DNA of 52,736 bases from Alphaproteobacteria bacterium (GCA_013151255.1 JAADIQ010000069.1:1-52736); one strand, 5' to 3'; shown: positions 35,508 through 44,671, counted from the stretch's first letter. The notes: a model not told the origin generated them from the letters alone. Translations and numbers: made by a program.

Positions 35508-36096
35508 CACTCTTCCATCCGCTCACAGGCAATGCGCGTCGCCGCCAGTTTAAACTGCTTCACCCATTGGCCGGCGTCGTCTTTGCCATAGCCAATCCGC
35601 GCCCAATGGTCAGCGTCCTCGATAACAAACTCCGCCTTGAAGTTTAGGCGCTCGGGGTAGACCTGCCACATCGTCAAGACGCCGTCTTTCATTTTCGCGC
35701 GCAGGTCCTGAACCTGGCGTCCAGCTGTGGCGATCCACATCATGTCCCACTCTTGGTCTTCGCTATCGAACATGCGCACATTAACGCCGCGCGGCGTATC
35801 CGGATTGACGCCGGGATCGGTATTATACCACTCATCGACAATCGTCATGCCGCCAAGCAGCCGTTCCATCGCGCCGGCGTACCCGGTCGCGGCGGCGACC
35901 ACGCCTCTGCCTGCCAGGCATGCGCCACAATCGTGTAGTCGCCAATCAGAAAAGAAAATTGCGCCAGTTCTTCGGCAGCATTTTCGTGCGGCGCGCCATA
36001 ATCGCAACGCGGCGGCGCCAAGTCTTCTGCGTACGAAGTAGATATCGCAATGCAGGCTACGAACAGACTGGTTATGAAGATTTTCAAGCTATGCAT
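35507..36096 (-). pseudogene. Exported protein gene broken by a one-base frameshift
   Basis: The N-terminal frame (36096-35845) has a signal peptide (MHSLKIFITSLFVACIAISTSYAE) and FLIGDYTIVAHAWQAEAWSPP, then ends just after RWNG. The other frame continues with LLGGMTIVDEWYNTDPGVN... to the stop at 35507. Restoring one base near 35858-35862 joins them into a ~196-residue protein; the 590-base span is one short of a multiple of three. The body resembles small exported DUF1579-like proteins (FLIGDW...VRMFDSEDQEWDMMW), with low confidence. Inactive as read, or a sequencing error. Confidence 0.72.
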
Positions 36097-36136
36097 CGGT
36101 TCACCCTAACGCAACTCTTCGAAAAACCACACCCTT

Positions 36137-36526
36137 CTATGCAGAAGCGCGAAGCCATGCCGCAGCCTGGTCTTCCGGCACAGTAAAATGAACTTCGCGC
36201 GCCGTACCATCTGGCCGGGGAACGGTAAGCACGCCATCGCGATAATATGGCGCGGGCGACGCCGCGCCCAGGCGCCGCGTCACCAGCCCGTCGCCATGAA
36301 CCATCACCACCGCCAATTCGCCGGCGTCGTTGCGCGCCAGCGCCACGCCCTCGCCGATCAGCCAGTCTATGGGCTCAAAATCAGGCTCGTCAAACGCCAG
36401 CCTTTCAGCGGCGGCAGCGCGGTCAATCCCCCGCCCGCCCGCGCCGAATATCAGCCGCGCCAGCAACATCAACAACGAAACACCGGTGATCGAAATCACC
36501 AGATCGAGGATGGGGTTGCCGGTCAT
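36137..36526 (-). CDS. Hypothetical membrane-anchored protein
   Basis: 129 residues. One hydrophobic N-terminal helix (ILDLVISITGVSLLMLLARLIF), then a soluble domain with EGVALARNDAGELAVVMVHGDGLVTRRL and a C-terminal helix (VPEDQAAAWLRASA). Family not recognised. It begins 6 bases after the ndk stop on the same strand, so it is probably cotranscribed. Confidence 0.6.
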   Translation of the reverse strand: MTGNPILDLVISITGVSLLMLLARLIFGAGGRGIDRAAAAERLAFDEPDFEPIDWLIGEGVALARNDAGELAVVMVHGDGLVTRRLGAASPAPYYRDGVLTVPRPDGTAREVHFTVPEDQAAAWLRASA

Positions 36527-36532
36527 GCGCCG

Positions 36533-36955
36533 CTACCCGACGATTTCGTCGGCGGAGAAGAAAAACTCGATTTCTTCTTTTGCAGTTTCCGGCGCGTCAG
36601 AGCCGTGCACGGTGTTCTCGCCAATCGAGAGGGCGAATTCCGCACGGATAGTGCCCGCGGCGGCGTCTGCCGGGTTGGTCTCACCCATGATTTCGCGGTT
36701 GCGCGCGACGGCGTTCTCGCCCTCCAGAACCTGCACCACGACCGGTTCGGAGATCATAAAATCCACCAGCTCGCCAAAGAACGGGCGGTCTTTATGGACG
36801 CCGTAAAAGCTCTCGGCCTGTGCGCGGGTCATATGGATGCGCTTTTGTGCGACGACGCGCAGACCGCCATCTTCCAGCTTGGCGACGACCTTGCCGGTAA
36901 TATTGCGGCGGGTGGCGTCGGGTTTAATGATCGAAAAGGTGCGTTCTAGCGCCAT
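36533..36955 (-). CDS. ndk: Nucleoside diphosphate kinase
   Basis: 140 residues from ATG 36955, the standard Ndk length; an upstream ATG would add 26 residues not found in the family. Conserved: [14 protein letters not shown], the [12 protein letters not shown] helix, FFGELVDFM and the active-site segment [11 protein letters not shown] with the phosphorylated His. It equilibrates nucleoside tri- and diphosphates. Confidence 0.96.
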   Translation of the reverse strand: MALERTFSIIKPDATRRNITGKVVAKLEDGGLRVVAQKRIHMTRAQAESFYGVHKDRPFFGELVDFMISEPVVVQVLEGENAVARNREIMGETNPADAAAGTIRAEFALSIGENTVHGSDAPETAKEEIEFFFSADEIVG

Positions 36956-37090
36956 GATGGTATCCTCTACACGGAAAACTGTTGATTCGGTCGCGTTTCG
37001 TATCAACGCAAAGACGTTGCGGCAAGCGTCCAAATCGCCTCAGTATGCTGAAAACCAACATGGTTTGAAGCGCGCCAGAAGGAGACCCTA

Positions 37091-37444
37091 ATGTCCGATC
37101 CGGTAATTTCTACCGACCCTAAGCAGGCCGGCAACGCCAATCTGATCTATATCCTTTATCTTGTCGCCTCCGTCGTCGGCGTGACGGCGATTGTTGGCGT
37201 GGTGATGGCCTACATGGCCAAAGACGACGCGCCAGACTGGCTGCGGTCTCATTATCACAACCAAATCAATATCTTCTGGAAAGGGCTGCTTTATATGGCA
37301 GTCGGCGCGGTTTTAAGCATCGTTCTGATCGGGTTCCTGATCATTCTGGCGGCGTTCATCTGGTATATTATCCGCATCGTGAAGGGTATGCAGACCCTTG
37401 CCAAAGGCGAGCCTTATCCCAACCCATCCGGCTGGGGATTTTAG
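37091..37444 (+). CDS. DUF4870-like small membrane protein
   Basis: 117 residues, three hydrophobic helices (~18-42, 62-88, with a loop holding the typical HYHNQINIFWK). The C-terminal FIWYIIRIVKGMQTLAKGEPYPNP is characteristic of the DUF4870/Tic20-like family. Function unknown. Confidence 0.8.
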   Translation: MSDPVISTDPKQAGNANLIYILYLVASVVGVTAIVGVVMAYMAKDDAPDWLRSHYHNQINIFWKGLLYMAVGAVLSIVLIGFLIILAAFIWYIIRIVKGMQTLAKGEPYPNPSGWGF

Positions 37445-37631
37445 ACACGGCGGGGCGCAACGCCTCTTCTCAGCCATCTGCATTCAGATTGGCGCACAGT
37501 CCGGATCGAATCACGCATAGAGTGCTGTAAATACTGTTCGCCCCAGTCGATCCGACCAAGCTTGTCGGCCGCTGGCCGAGCCCGCATTCAACAGTTGTGT
37601 TCACCCCAATGGCAATATCTAGGAGCCACCC

Positions 37632-37919
37632 ATGAGCGAATTCATCAACAGATTTAGAACCTTCGACAAACTCATCGCCACCAGCCTGATCAAGCTGCTC
37701 TACTGGATCGGCATCGTCGTCATCGCGCTCAGCGTTCTAGCGGGGGTTCTCGGCGGTTTTTCCCAAGGCTTCACTTCCGGCATCGCCAGCCTCGTCCTGG
37801 CGCCACTTGCCGGCGCGATCGGGGTGATCTTCTGGCGTTTCCTGTGCGAGATTTATATCGTCATTTTCGGCATGTATGACCGCCTTGGTGAAATCCAGAA
37901 GTCGCTCGCCAAGGATTAA
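37632..37919 (+). CDS. DUF4282 family membrane protein
   Basis: 95 residues starting with an AGGAG ribosome site. Two membrane helices (IKLLYWIGIVVIALSVLAGVL and SLVLAPLAGAIGVIFW) and the family ending RFLCEIYIVIFGMYDRLGEI. Known only as a conserved membrane family. Confidence 0.85.
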   Translation: MSEFINRFRTFDKLIATSLIKLLYWIGIVVIALSVLAGVLGGFSQGFTSGIASLVLAPLAGAIGVIFWRFLCEIYIVIFGMYDRLGEIQKSLAKD

Positions 37920-38050
37920 CCAAGGCTGGTTTTAGAGCCAGATGACGCCGAGCCGACATCGGCGCGGCGTAGCTTTATGGTAAAAACCGGTGCAATTTTT
38001 AGGGTGCCCCCTCCTAATTCGCAATAAAAGCACTTATATAAAGGCCCAGC

Positions 38051-38155
38051 CTAGATCATCGGGCGATTAATAGGTATCGCCCGATGATCTAGATTCTTTA
38101 TTGCGCGCCGGGTTTTGCAAAAAACCGGTTTCCACTTTTTTGCCCGGCGCTATAG
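38051..38155 (+). repeat. Double-hairpin intergenic repeat, copy A
   Basis: Hairpin 1: a perfect 17-bp stem (CTAGATCATCGGGCGAT with its complement) and loop TAATAGGT, 38051-38092. Hairpin 2: GCGCCGG...GCAAAAAA pairing with TTTTTTGC-CCGGCGC, 38105-38150, around CCGGTTTCCAC. About 85-90% alike to copy B at 44156-44259. It ends 12 bases before the erpA start codon. Confidence 0.85.
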
Positions 38156-38166
38156 TTGAGTGTAAA

Positions 38167-38508
38167 ATGTCCGTCACCGACCAATCTGCTGTTACCGTTT
38201 CCGCCAGCGCCGCGAGCAAAATCGCCGCGATCCTCGCCAAGGAGCCGGCGGGCGCGATGTTGCGCGTAGCGGTAGAGGGCGGCGGCTGTTCCGGCTTTCA
38301 GTACAAATTTGATATCGTCGGCGCGCGCGAAGACGACGACTTGGTGCTCGACGCAGATGGTTATCAAGTCCTCATAGACAGCGTCTCCGTCGACTATATG
38401 GCCGGGTCGCAAATCGATTATTCCGACGAGCTGATCGGCGCAGCGTTCAAGATCAACAACCCGAATGCAACGGCGTCTTGCGGCTGCGGAACGAGTTTTA
38501 GTTTGTAG
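38167..38508 (+). CDS. erpA: ErpA iron-sulfur cluster insertion protein
   Basis: 113 residues from ATG 38167; the frame is open through the repeat element upstream but the family starts here. A-type Fe-S carrier with its three Cys: GGGCSGFQYKF and the C-terminal CGCG. It delivers clusters to apoproteins. Convergent with an oxidoreductase. No clear ribosome site beyond TTGAG; the repeat element is its leader. Confidence 0.93.
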   Translation: MSVTDQSAVTVSASAASKIAAILAKEPAGAMLRVAVEGGGCSGFQYKFDIVGAREDDDLVLDADGYQVLIDSVSVDYMAGSQIDYSDELIGAAFKINNPNATASCGCGTSFSL

Positions 38509-38529
38509 CGGGCAAAACGCCGCCGACCA

Positions 38530-39525
38530 TCAATCAATCGTAATGACAATTTTCCCTTGCGACCGTCCGGTCTTGCTGCGTTCAAAGGCTGCTTGGACCT
38601 CATCCAGCGCAAACGTTGAATCAATGATTGCTCGGATCTTGCCCGCTTCAATCAACGCGGCAATCTCTGACAGCTGGCTTCCGTCAGCATACATCAAAAG
38701 ATGTTTGTAAACGGCGCCGTGTTTTTTCGCGTGCTTTTGCATCTTGTTGTTGTGCAGGCGCGCAACCAGTTTCACGACAAAACCGGACGCATACTCGCCA
38801 ACCGTATCATTGTCAGGGATGCCCAGGACCGTCACCAGAACGCCACCCGGTTTTAAGACTTTGTACGACGCCTCGTGAACCGCCTCGCCCAGCGTATCGA
38901 ACACGATGTCATAACCGCTTAGCTCATCTTCAATTTTCTGAGACCGATAGTCGATGATGACATCGGCACCCAACTCTTTCAGGAGCGCAAAGCGTTTTGC
39001 GCTCGCCGTCGTCGCCACATAGGCGCCGCAGGTTTTGGCGTATTGGATGGCAAATGTGCCAACGCCGCCGGCGCCGGCATGGATCAGCACTTTTGACCCC
39101 GGTCCCATCGCGCCCTTTTCTTTCAGCGCCTGCAACGAGGTCAGCCCAACTAATGGGATGGAGGCCGCCTCCTCAAAAGACATGGTGTTCGGTTTCAGCG
39201 CGACCAGCTCAGACGGGAGGGCAAAGTATTGCGCGAATGTTCCCATATCCATTTTATGGCAGCGAAAGAAAACTTCATCGCCAACTTTGAAATCGACAAC
39301 CCCGTCGCCGAGTTGTTCAATAATCCCGGCGCCGTCACTGCCGAGCCTGATCGGAAAGGGAAGCTTTAAAAGCGCCTTCAAGTCGCCCTTGGCAATCTTC
39401 CAATCAATCGGGTTAACGCTGGCCGCCTTCATCTTAATCAGCACATGCCCGCGCGGCAAATCAGGCATCGCCTGCTCGCCGATTTGAACTTTAGACCCGT
39501 ACGAATTTATATATGCCGCTTTCAA
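38530..39525 (-). CDS. NADP-dependent zinc-less alcohol dehydrogenase (quinone oxidoreductase-like)
   Basis: 331 residues from a TTG start with GAGGAG upstream. MDR/GroES-like fold: VNPIDWKIAKGDLK in the catalytic domain, then the Rossmann motif HAGAGGVGTFAIQYAK, and KPGGVLVTVLG. No structural zinc Cys set, so of the quinone-oxidoreductase type. Substrate unknown. Convergent with erpA. Confidence 0.9.
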   Translation of the reverse strand: MKAAYINSYGSKVQIGEQAMPDLPRGHVLIKMKAASVNPIDWKIAKGDLKALLKLPFPIRLGSDGAGIIEQLGDGVVDFKVGDEVFFRCHKMDMGTFAQYFALPSELVALKPNTMSFEEAASIPLVGLTSLQALKEKGAMGPGSKVLIHAGAGGVGTFAIQYAKTCGAYVATTASAKRFALLKELGADVIIDYRSQKIEDELSGYDIVFDTLGEAVHEASYKVLKPGGVLVTVLGIPDNDTVGEYASGFVVKLVARLHNNKMQKHAKKHGAVYKHLLMYADGSQLSEIAALIEAGKIRAIIDSTFALDEVQAAFERSKTGRSQGKIVITID

Positions 39526-39615
39526 AGCGCTCTCCTCAATATGCTCGTTAGGCCATGATTTCGATTTTTCCAGACAGCGTCTACACTATCTTAGATATGC
39601 AACTGTTTGAGTTCG

Positions 39616-39698
39616 TGGTGCGGACGGCGGGACTTGAACCCGCATGAGCTTACGCTCGACAGATTTTAAGTCTGTTGTGCCAATTCCACCACGTCCGC
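39616..39698 (-). tRNA. tRNA-Leu (anticodon UAA)
   Basis: Reads 5' GCGGACG ... CGTCCGC 3' on the minus strand with an encoded CCA (positions 39616-39618) after discriminator A. Anticodon stem ACAGA/TCTGT holds loop CTTAAAA with anticodon TAA. The long variable arm (CGAGC-GTAA-GCTC) and the T arm with GGTTCAAGTCC fit tRNA-Leu. All arms fold. Confidence 0.96.
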
Positions 39699-39804
39699 GA
39701 AGTCTTGCCGCCGGTTGCTGCAAGGCTGGAGGCCGATGCATAACCGGGACTGGCCGGCTCATCAAGCGTTGGATTTCTTGCGTCGCCGATCCGCAAACGC
39801 GCCC

Positions 39805-41181
39805 TCAACACTCCACCACATTGACCGCAAGCCCGCCTTCGCTGGTCTCTTTATATTTGCGCGACATGTCGAGGCCGGTCTGGCGCATGGTCTCTATCAC
39901 CTGATCGAGGGAGACTTTGGGATCGTCGGCGGCGCGGATCGCCAGGCGCGCCGCATTGACCGCTTTGACCGCACCGATGGCGTTGCGCTCGATGCAGGGG
40001 ATTTGCACCAGCCCGCCCACCGGGTCGCAGGTGAGCCCGAGATTGTGCTCCATGCCGATCTCTGCGGCGCGCTCAACCTGACCGGGGCTGGCGCCCCACA
40101 CCGCAGCCAGACCGCCTGCCGCCATCGAGCAGGCAACGCCCACCTCCCCCTGACAGCCCATTTCCGCGCCGGATATAGATGCGCGTTGTTTGTAGAGCAT
40201 GCCAATCCCCGCCGCCGTCAACAGGAATATCCGGATATGGGCGATGTTGATATCGTCATCGGCGCAATAATATTTGAGTACGGATGGTATAATCCCCGCC
40301 GCGCCATTGGTCGGCGCGGTGACGACGCGCCCGCCGGCGGCGTTTTCCTCGTTCACCGCCATGGCGTAGACGTTGAGCCAGTCGAAAATCTGCTCGCGCT
40401 CATTGGCGAGCGGCGCCTCATGGAGCTTTGCCCAAAGTTGCGGCGCCCGGCGCTTGACGTTTAACCCGCCCGGCAGCACCCCCTCGGTTTTAAGCCCGCG
40501 GTCAATGCAAGCGCGCATCGCGAACCATATCTGGTCGAGCCTGTGCTCGGTCTCGACGCGCGGGCGAAAGTCGTCTTCATTTTCCAAGATGAGTTCATGA
40601 ACATGAAGGTTTTTCTCCGCGCAAATACCGAGCAAATCCGCCGCCGAGGCGAAGGCGTGCGGGCCGCGTTGGGGAAGCGCGATGCGGTCATCTTCCGATT
40701 TTGTGGTCAGTTGTTTTTCGCTGGCGATAAACCCGCCGCCTACGGAATAATAGGTTCGCGCGAAAATCTCCACGCCGGCGGCGTTGAATAGATGCAGACG
40801 CATTTCATTGGGGTGGATGGTTGGAATAATGTCCCCGCGCAGGTCGATATCTGTCGCCGGATCGAAGGCGATGTCTCCACCGCCATGAAGCGCGAGCTTG
40901 CCCTCCGCCCGCACCTGCGCCACCGCTTCTTGCGCCGCATCAGGGTCGGTCTTGTCGGGTTCAAACCCCATCAGCCCGAGCATCGCCGCCTTGTCGGTTC
41001 CGTGGCCAATGCCGGTGAGCGCCAGCGAGCCATGGAGGTCAATTTTAGCCCGCGCGGCGCCCTTTAGAACGCCAGCGCTGGCGGCCTCTTCCAGAAACCG
41101 CACGCCAATGCGCATCGGCCCCACCGTGTGCGACGATGACGGGCCGATCCCGATTTTAAAAATATCAAAAACACTCAGCAC
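39805..41181 (-). CDS. sdaA: L-serine ammonia-lyase (serine dehydratase), single chain
   Basis: 458 residues from a GTG start with AGGAG upstream. Iron-sulfur enzyme: N-terminal beta domain ([16 protein letters not shown]) and C-terminal alpha domain with Cys of the 4Fe-4S site ([16 protein letters not shown] and [18 protein letters not shown]). It deaminates L-serine to pyruvate. tRNA-Leu lies downstream. Length is that of SdaA (~455). Confidence 0.95.
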   Translation of the reverse strand: MLSVFDIFKIGIGPSSSHTVGPMRIGVRFLEEAASAGVLKGAARAKIDLHGSLALTGIGHGTDKAAMLGLMGFEPDKTDPDAAQEAVAQVRAEGKLALHGGGDIAFDPATDIDLRGDIIPTIHPNEMRLHLFNAAGVEIFARTYYSVGGGFIASEKQLTTKSEDDRIALPQRGPHAFASAADLLGICAEKNLHVHELILENEDDFRPRVETEHRLDQIWFAMRACIDRGLKTEGVLPGGLNVKRRAPQLWAKLHEAPLANEREQIFDWLNVYAMAVNEENAAGGRVVTAPTNGAAGIIPSVLKYYCADDDINIAHIRIFLLTAAGIGMLYKQRASISGAEMGCQGEVGVACSMAAGGLAAVWGASPGQVERAAEIGMEHNLGLTCDPVGGLVQIPCIERNAIGAVKAVNAARLAIRAADDPKVSLDQVIETMRQTGLDMSRKYKETSEGGLAVNVVEC

Positions 41182-41220
41182 GCCAAGAACGCTCCTATCA
41201 GGCCGCTGCGCCCCGCGAGA

Positions 41221-42231
41221 TTACGGGCCCAGGTTGCGGCCGGCCGCGCGTAAAGCCGCGCGCAGCGTCTCTACATCATAGAGCGATTGGCGTCGATGCT
41301 GTTCAAGGTCGCCGATGATAGTTTTTGCGCCGACCATTACCGCCGCAAGACTGGCGCTCGCATCATCGCCAGCGCGCAGATTCGTACGAATAGCGGCGAC
41401 GTTTCTGCTCAGCCGCTCCAGCGCCCGGCGTTGGTTTTTCAGTCCCGGCCCGGCAAACCGCTCATGCACCTGGCCCAACTGTCCTTGTGCGCTCACCAAC
41501 AAAAAATCCGCGGCCGCAACATCGTCGCGCGCAAGCGCTTCGCCGACAAGCTCGATGGCGCGTTGCGCTTGGCGCATATCGGCAGTGATAGTTCTAGTTG
41601 TCGCCGCTACGCAGCCCGTCTCGTCAAGATGAGCGATATAGGCGGAAAGCCCGCTCACCACCACAGGCGGCGGCGGGGCGCCCTGAAACTCGTCGACCAC
41701 GGCGTTTTCTATAAAATCGCTTAGGCTTGCCGCCGGCGCCTGCGTCCCGAACGTCGCCTTGCCGGCAATGCCGACCAGGCTCGGGATCGGCACGGGGTTG
41801 AAGACGCCGTCCTCGCGAACCTTGCTGAAGAGCGCTGAAGTTACATCCGCTGTCCCCGCCTCACCGCTAAGCCCGGCAAGAAAGAAATTCGGATTATCAC
41901 GCCCGCCTTGATGACAACTCTCACAGGACAAACCGCCGCGCGCCGCCGGACCGCCAAACAGCATCGGGCTTTGAAAAGCGAGCCTGCCAATATCAACCAG
42001 ATATTGCATGTCAGGGTTTTCAGCCGGACGCACACATTCATGCCGCGCGCTGCTCAATATTTTAAGAGTATCCGTAGACGGATGAAGCCAGGCAAGCTCG
42101 CGAAGGCTTAACGCCGCCGGCGCCGCATTCGCGAAGGCGCCCACCGGCAGAGTTTCTGCGCGCTCCTTTGGCGAACAGGCGGCAAGCACAATCAACGCCG
42201 CCGCCACTACCCTCTTTAAGCCAAACGCCAT
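41221..42231 (-). CDS. Haem-binding lipoprotein, cytochrome c peroxidase-like
   Basis: 336 residues with a lipobox (LAAC19) so it should be lipid-anchored. One c-type haem motif C103-ESCH107 in the context GGLSCESCHQGGRDNPNFF, plus FNPVPIPSLVGIAGKATFGTQ, similar to the second-haem half of MauG/CCP-type proteins. Only one CxxCH is present, so it is not a normal two-haem peroxidase. The C-terminal ~120 residues are helical. Starts one base inside the upstream TPR gene and is probably cotranscribed with it. Confidence 0.72.
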   Translation of the reverse strand: MAFGLKRVVAAALIVLAACSPKERAETLPVGAFANAAPAALSLRELAWLHPSTDTLKILSSARHECVRPAENPDMQYLVDIGRLAFQSPMLFGGPAARGGLSCESCHQGGRDNPNFFLAGLSGEAGTADVTSALFSKVREDGVFNPVPIPSLVGIAGKATFGTQAPAASLSDFIENAVVDEFQGAPPPPVVVSGLSAYIAHLDETGCVAATTRTITADMRQAQRAIELVGEALARDDVAAADFLLVSAQGQLGQVHERFAGPGLKNQRRALERLSRNVAAIRTNLRAGDDASASLAAVMVGAKTIIGDLEQHRRQSLYDVETLRAALRAAGRNLGP

Positions 42232-43226
42232 TAGCGCGCGGCGCGGCGGATGGATGTTTTCACCTCAATCAACCGCGCCAAATCTTCATATTGCGCACAG
42301 CCAAAGGCGCAAAGCCTGTCGAGTTTGGCGAGCTGGCGGCGGGCTTTTTTAATCTCGCCAAGCTCCAGATAAAGCTCGCCAAGATATTCCGTGGCGCCAA
42401 GGTGGTCCGGGTCCAGTTCCAGCGCCGCAGCATAATAATCCTGCGCCCGGTCAAATTTTCCCAGCTTGCGATGGGCGAAGCCGAGATAGTTCAAAATATC
42501 CGGGTGCGGGCCGATAATCGCCTGCGCCCGGTATAGCTCGCTCACCGCCTCTGCAAAACGCTGCTGGTTGATTAACTTGACGGCGTCGCCATAACGCTCT
42601 GCGCCAACGGCGCGCGGCGCCAAGGCCAGCATGGAAAATTGCGGCGCGGTGTTCGGAATGAAACTCACCGTATCGCCCTCGCCAATCCCAAGCGCGGCTT
42701 CAACTGTCGCAATCGCGGCGCCGATGCGCTGCCTATAAGCGCCGTCACATGTCGCATCGGCGCAGTTTTCACTAATCGCACGCATAGCGCTCAACTGCTC
42801 TTGCGCGTCATCGGTTTTTCCCAGTGTGACAAAAGCCAGCGCAAGCTGCTCATGCGCTTCGACAAAGCCCGGACGGTATTTGATTGCGCGCTCAAAATAG
42901 CGCACCGATGCTTTGTGTTTGCCGCGCCCGACCTTGGCCAGTCCCATGTAATAGTTTGCCTCAGCATGTTTGCGGGAAACGCTTAAAACTTCGCCAAACT
43001 TTTTCTCGGCGGTTTTATAGTCGCCTGCACTAAGCGCAGCCACGCCATCGCGATAGGACTGCTCGGGATTAATTTGCGGTCGTGACTGTTGCGGAAGACT
43101 GCCTCCGCCGCTGCTTCCCGCTGCGTGGGCGAGCCCGGTTAAGCCAAGGCCTACCGATAGAACAATAGCGAGAGCTATTGCGGACATGGTTTTGAAGCGC
43201 GGCGCCGCGCGGTGTTTATCGCTCAT
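42231..43226 (-). CDS. Exported TPR-repeat protein
   Basis: 331 residues: GGGAGAGA ribosome site, signal peptide (...GLTGLAHAAG), then several TPR units such as YRDGVAALSAGDYKTAEKKFGEVL, ANYYMGLAKVGRGKHKASVRYFERA, and ILNYLGFAHRKLGKFDRAQDYYAAAL. Periplasmic. It is coupled (one-base overlap) to the haem lipoprotein gene, suggesting a shared task not identifiable from sequence. Confidence 0.8.
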   Translation of the reverse strand: MSDKHRAAPRFKTMSAIALAIVLSVGLGLTGLAHAAGSSGGGSLPQQSRPQINPEQSYRDGVAALSAGDYKTAEKKFGEVLSVSRKHAEANYYMGLAKVGRGKHKASVRYFERAIKYRPGFVEAHEQLALAFVTLGKTDDAQEQLSAMRAISENCADATCDGAYRQRIGAAIATVEAALGIGEGDTVSFIPNTAPQFSMLALAPRAVGAERYGDAVKLINQQRFAEAVSELYRAQAIIGPHPDILNYLGFAHRKLGKFDRAQDYYAAALELDPDHLGATEYLGELYLELGEIKKARRQLAKLDRLCAFGCAQYEDLARLIEVKTSIRRAAR

Positions 43227-43359
43227 CTTAATCTCTCCCTATCAGCGTCGATCTCGCCGGTCGTCCCCAGAACGCGAGACAATGCCGCAAAAACAGCCGC
43301 AGCGCACCCTGTTTCGTCTTCACATCTAGCGGCGCAGAGGTTTAGCCCGGCCAGCCCCC

Positions 43360-44127
43360 CTAATTGCGGTCTTTCATGTCCGGCTCAACGCCAAGCGCGC
43401 GCATCGCCGCGCAAACCGCCGTGATCGCCGCATCGGCGGTCTCCGGGTTTTCGGAGCGGGCAACAATGGTGACCCCCTTCTCGTCGCCGTCTATCGGATA
43501 GCTGCCAATCGCCACGTCTTTGATCGCCGACTGAATCTCGCGCAGCTGCTCGGCGATTTTAGATTCCGGCAACCCCACAGCGGTCGCCGCGCGCGAATGG
43601 ATTTTCACGCCGCGTTCAATTTCACCGTCAACCGCCGCCAGCATGCCCTGGAATATGCGCGGCACGCCAGCCATCACGAAGACATTGCCAACCCTGACCC
43701 CCGGCGCCCCGGAAACCGGATTGTCGATCAGCACCGCCCCCTCCGGCGTGCGGGCCATGCGCGCACGCGCCGGCGTCACCTCCTCGCCGCGTGAGTGGTA
43801 CCAGCTACGGATCAGCGCCATCGCCTTGGGATGTTCAATCACCGGAACGTCAAACGCCGCCGCGATAGCCTCAACTGTAATATCGTCATGGGTCGGCCCA
43901 ATGCCGCCGGAGGTAAACACATAATCATAACGCGCCCGCAAGGCATTCAGCGCAGCAACAATATCGCCCTGGTCATCACCGACAATGCGCGCCTCACACA
44001 AAGCCACGCCGCGCTCGGTCAGCCAACCGGCGAGAAAATGCGTGTTGGCGTCCCGTGTTCGGCCCGACAATAGCTCATCGCCGATGGCGAGGATCGCAGC
44101 GGTTCTTCTTGATGGCGCGTCGTTCAT
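43360..44127 (-). CDS. CinA/MoaB-like molybdopterin-binding domain protein
   Basis: 255 residues from ATG 44127 (a GTG at 44136 is the alternative). MoCF_biosynth domain with AILAIGDELLSGRTRDANTHFLAGWL, FTSGGIGPTHDDITVEAIA and VFVMAGVPRIFQGML; C-terminal part resembles CinA (SYPIDGDEKGVTIVARS) but the deamidase PncC domain is absent. Family members act as pyrophosphatases or in nicotinamide nucleotide recycling. Function here uncertain. Confidence 0.85.
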   Translation of the reverse strand: MNDAPSRRTAAILAIGDELLSGRTRDANTHFLAGWLTERGVALCEARIVGDDQGDIVAALNALRARYDYVFTSGGIGPTHDDITVEAIAAAFDVPVIEHPKAMALIRSWYHSRGEEVTPARARMARTPEGAVLIDNPVSGAPGVRVGNVFVMAGVPRIFQGMLAAVDGEIERGVKIHSRAATAVGLPESKIAEQLREIQSAIKDVAIGSYPIDGDEKGVTIVARSENPETADAAITAVCAAMRALGVEPDMKDRN

Positions 44128-44155
44128 ATCTATCACTCAACTCTTTCGTTCCGGA

Positions 44156-44259
44156 CTAGAGCATCGGGCGATTAATAGGAATCGCCCGATGCTCTAGATT
44201 CCTTATTACGCGCCAGGTTTTGCGAAAAATCGGTTTCCACTTTTTCGCCCGGCGCTCTA
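44156..44259 (+). repeat. Double-hairpin intergenic repeat, copy B
   Basis: Hairpin 1: a perfect 18-bp stem (CTAGAGCATCGGGCGATT with its complement), loop AATAGG, 44156-44197. Hairpin 2 is the weaker version of copy A's (CGCC.....GGCG around GCGAAAAATCGGTTTCCACTTTTTCGC). Same order and orientation as copy A. Located 29 bases upstream of the CinA-like start. Confidence 0.85.
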
Positions 44260-44395
44260 AATCACGGGAGCATCACCCGCTTTGCGACAATCGCTATGGA
44301 GAAGCAAGCACTTGAAATATGTCGCCAAGGCCCCATTCATTACTTTTAAGTAGTTTTTTCGAAAACCAGCGTATACTGACTGAAAGGCGTTAATC

Positions 44396-44671
44396 ATGAA
44401 ATATTTCTCCGCTTACGAAGCAAAACAACACTTTGGAAAACTCATAGCTAGTGCCGACGCCGAGCCGGTCGCCATCACACGATACAAACGGCCCGTCGCA
44501 TATGTAATTTCAGCAAGCGACTTTGCAGAGTTTGAAACACTGCGCGCCCGTGACCAGCGCTCCAGAGTTTCAGCATTGTTGAGCGAAATCGCCGCCAATG
44601 ACGGATATCGCGGCGATGTCTTGACGCGCAAACTCAAAGGCTTCTTGCGTAAACCCCGCCGAAAGCCATGA
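44396..44671 (+). CDS. Orphan Phd/YefM-type antitoxin
   Basis: 91 residues. N-terminal Phd/YefM fold: MKYFSAYEAKQHFGKLIASADAEPVAITRYKRPVAYVISASDFAEFE. A basic C-terminal tail (LKGFLRKPRRKP). In family systems the toxin (RelE, Doc or PIN) is encoded directly downstream; here the next 500 bases hold no toxin-like gene, so it appears alone. It may be a remnant or act on a distant partner. Confidence 0.8.
   Translation: MKYFSAYEAKQHFGKLIASADAEPVAITRYKRPVAYVISASDFAEFETLRARDQRSRVSALLSEIAANDGYRGDVLTRKLKGFLRKPRRKP

Noticed and set aside
36188-36949. Plus-strand frame opposite ndk and the gene after it
   Set aside because: Runs antisense to ndk, which is certain. No ribosome site.
38101-38166. N-terminal extension of ErpA through the repeat element
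   Set aside because: The frame is open, but the residues would be encoded by the hairpin and the family begins at ATG 38167.
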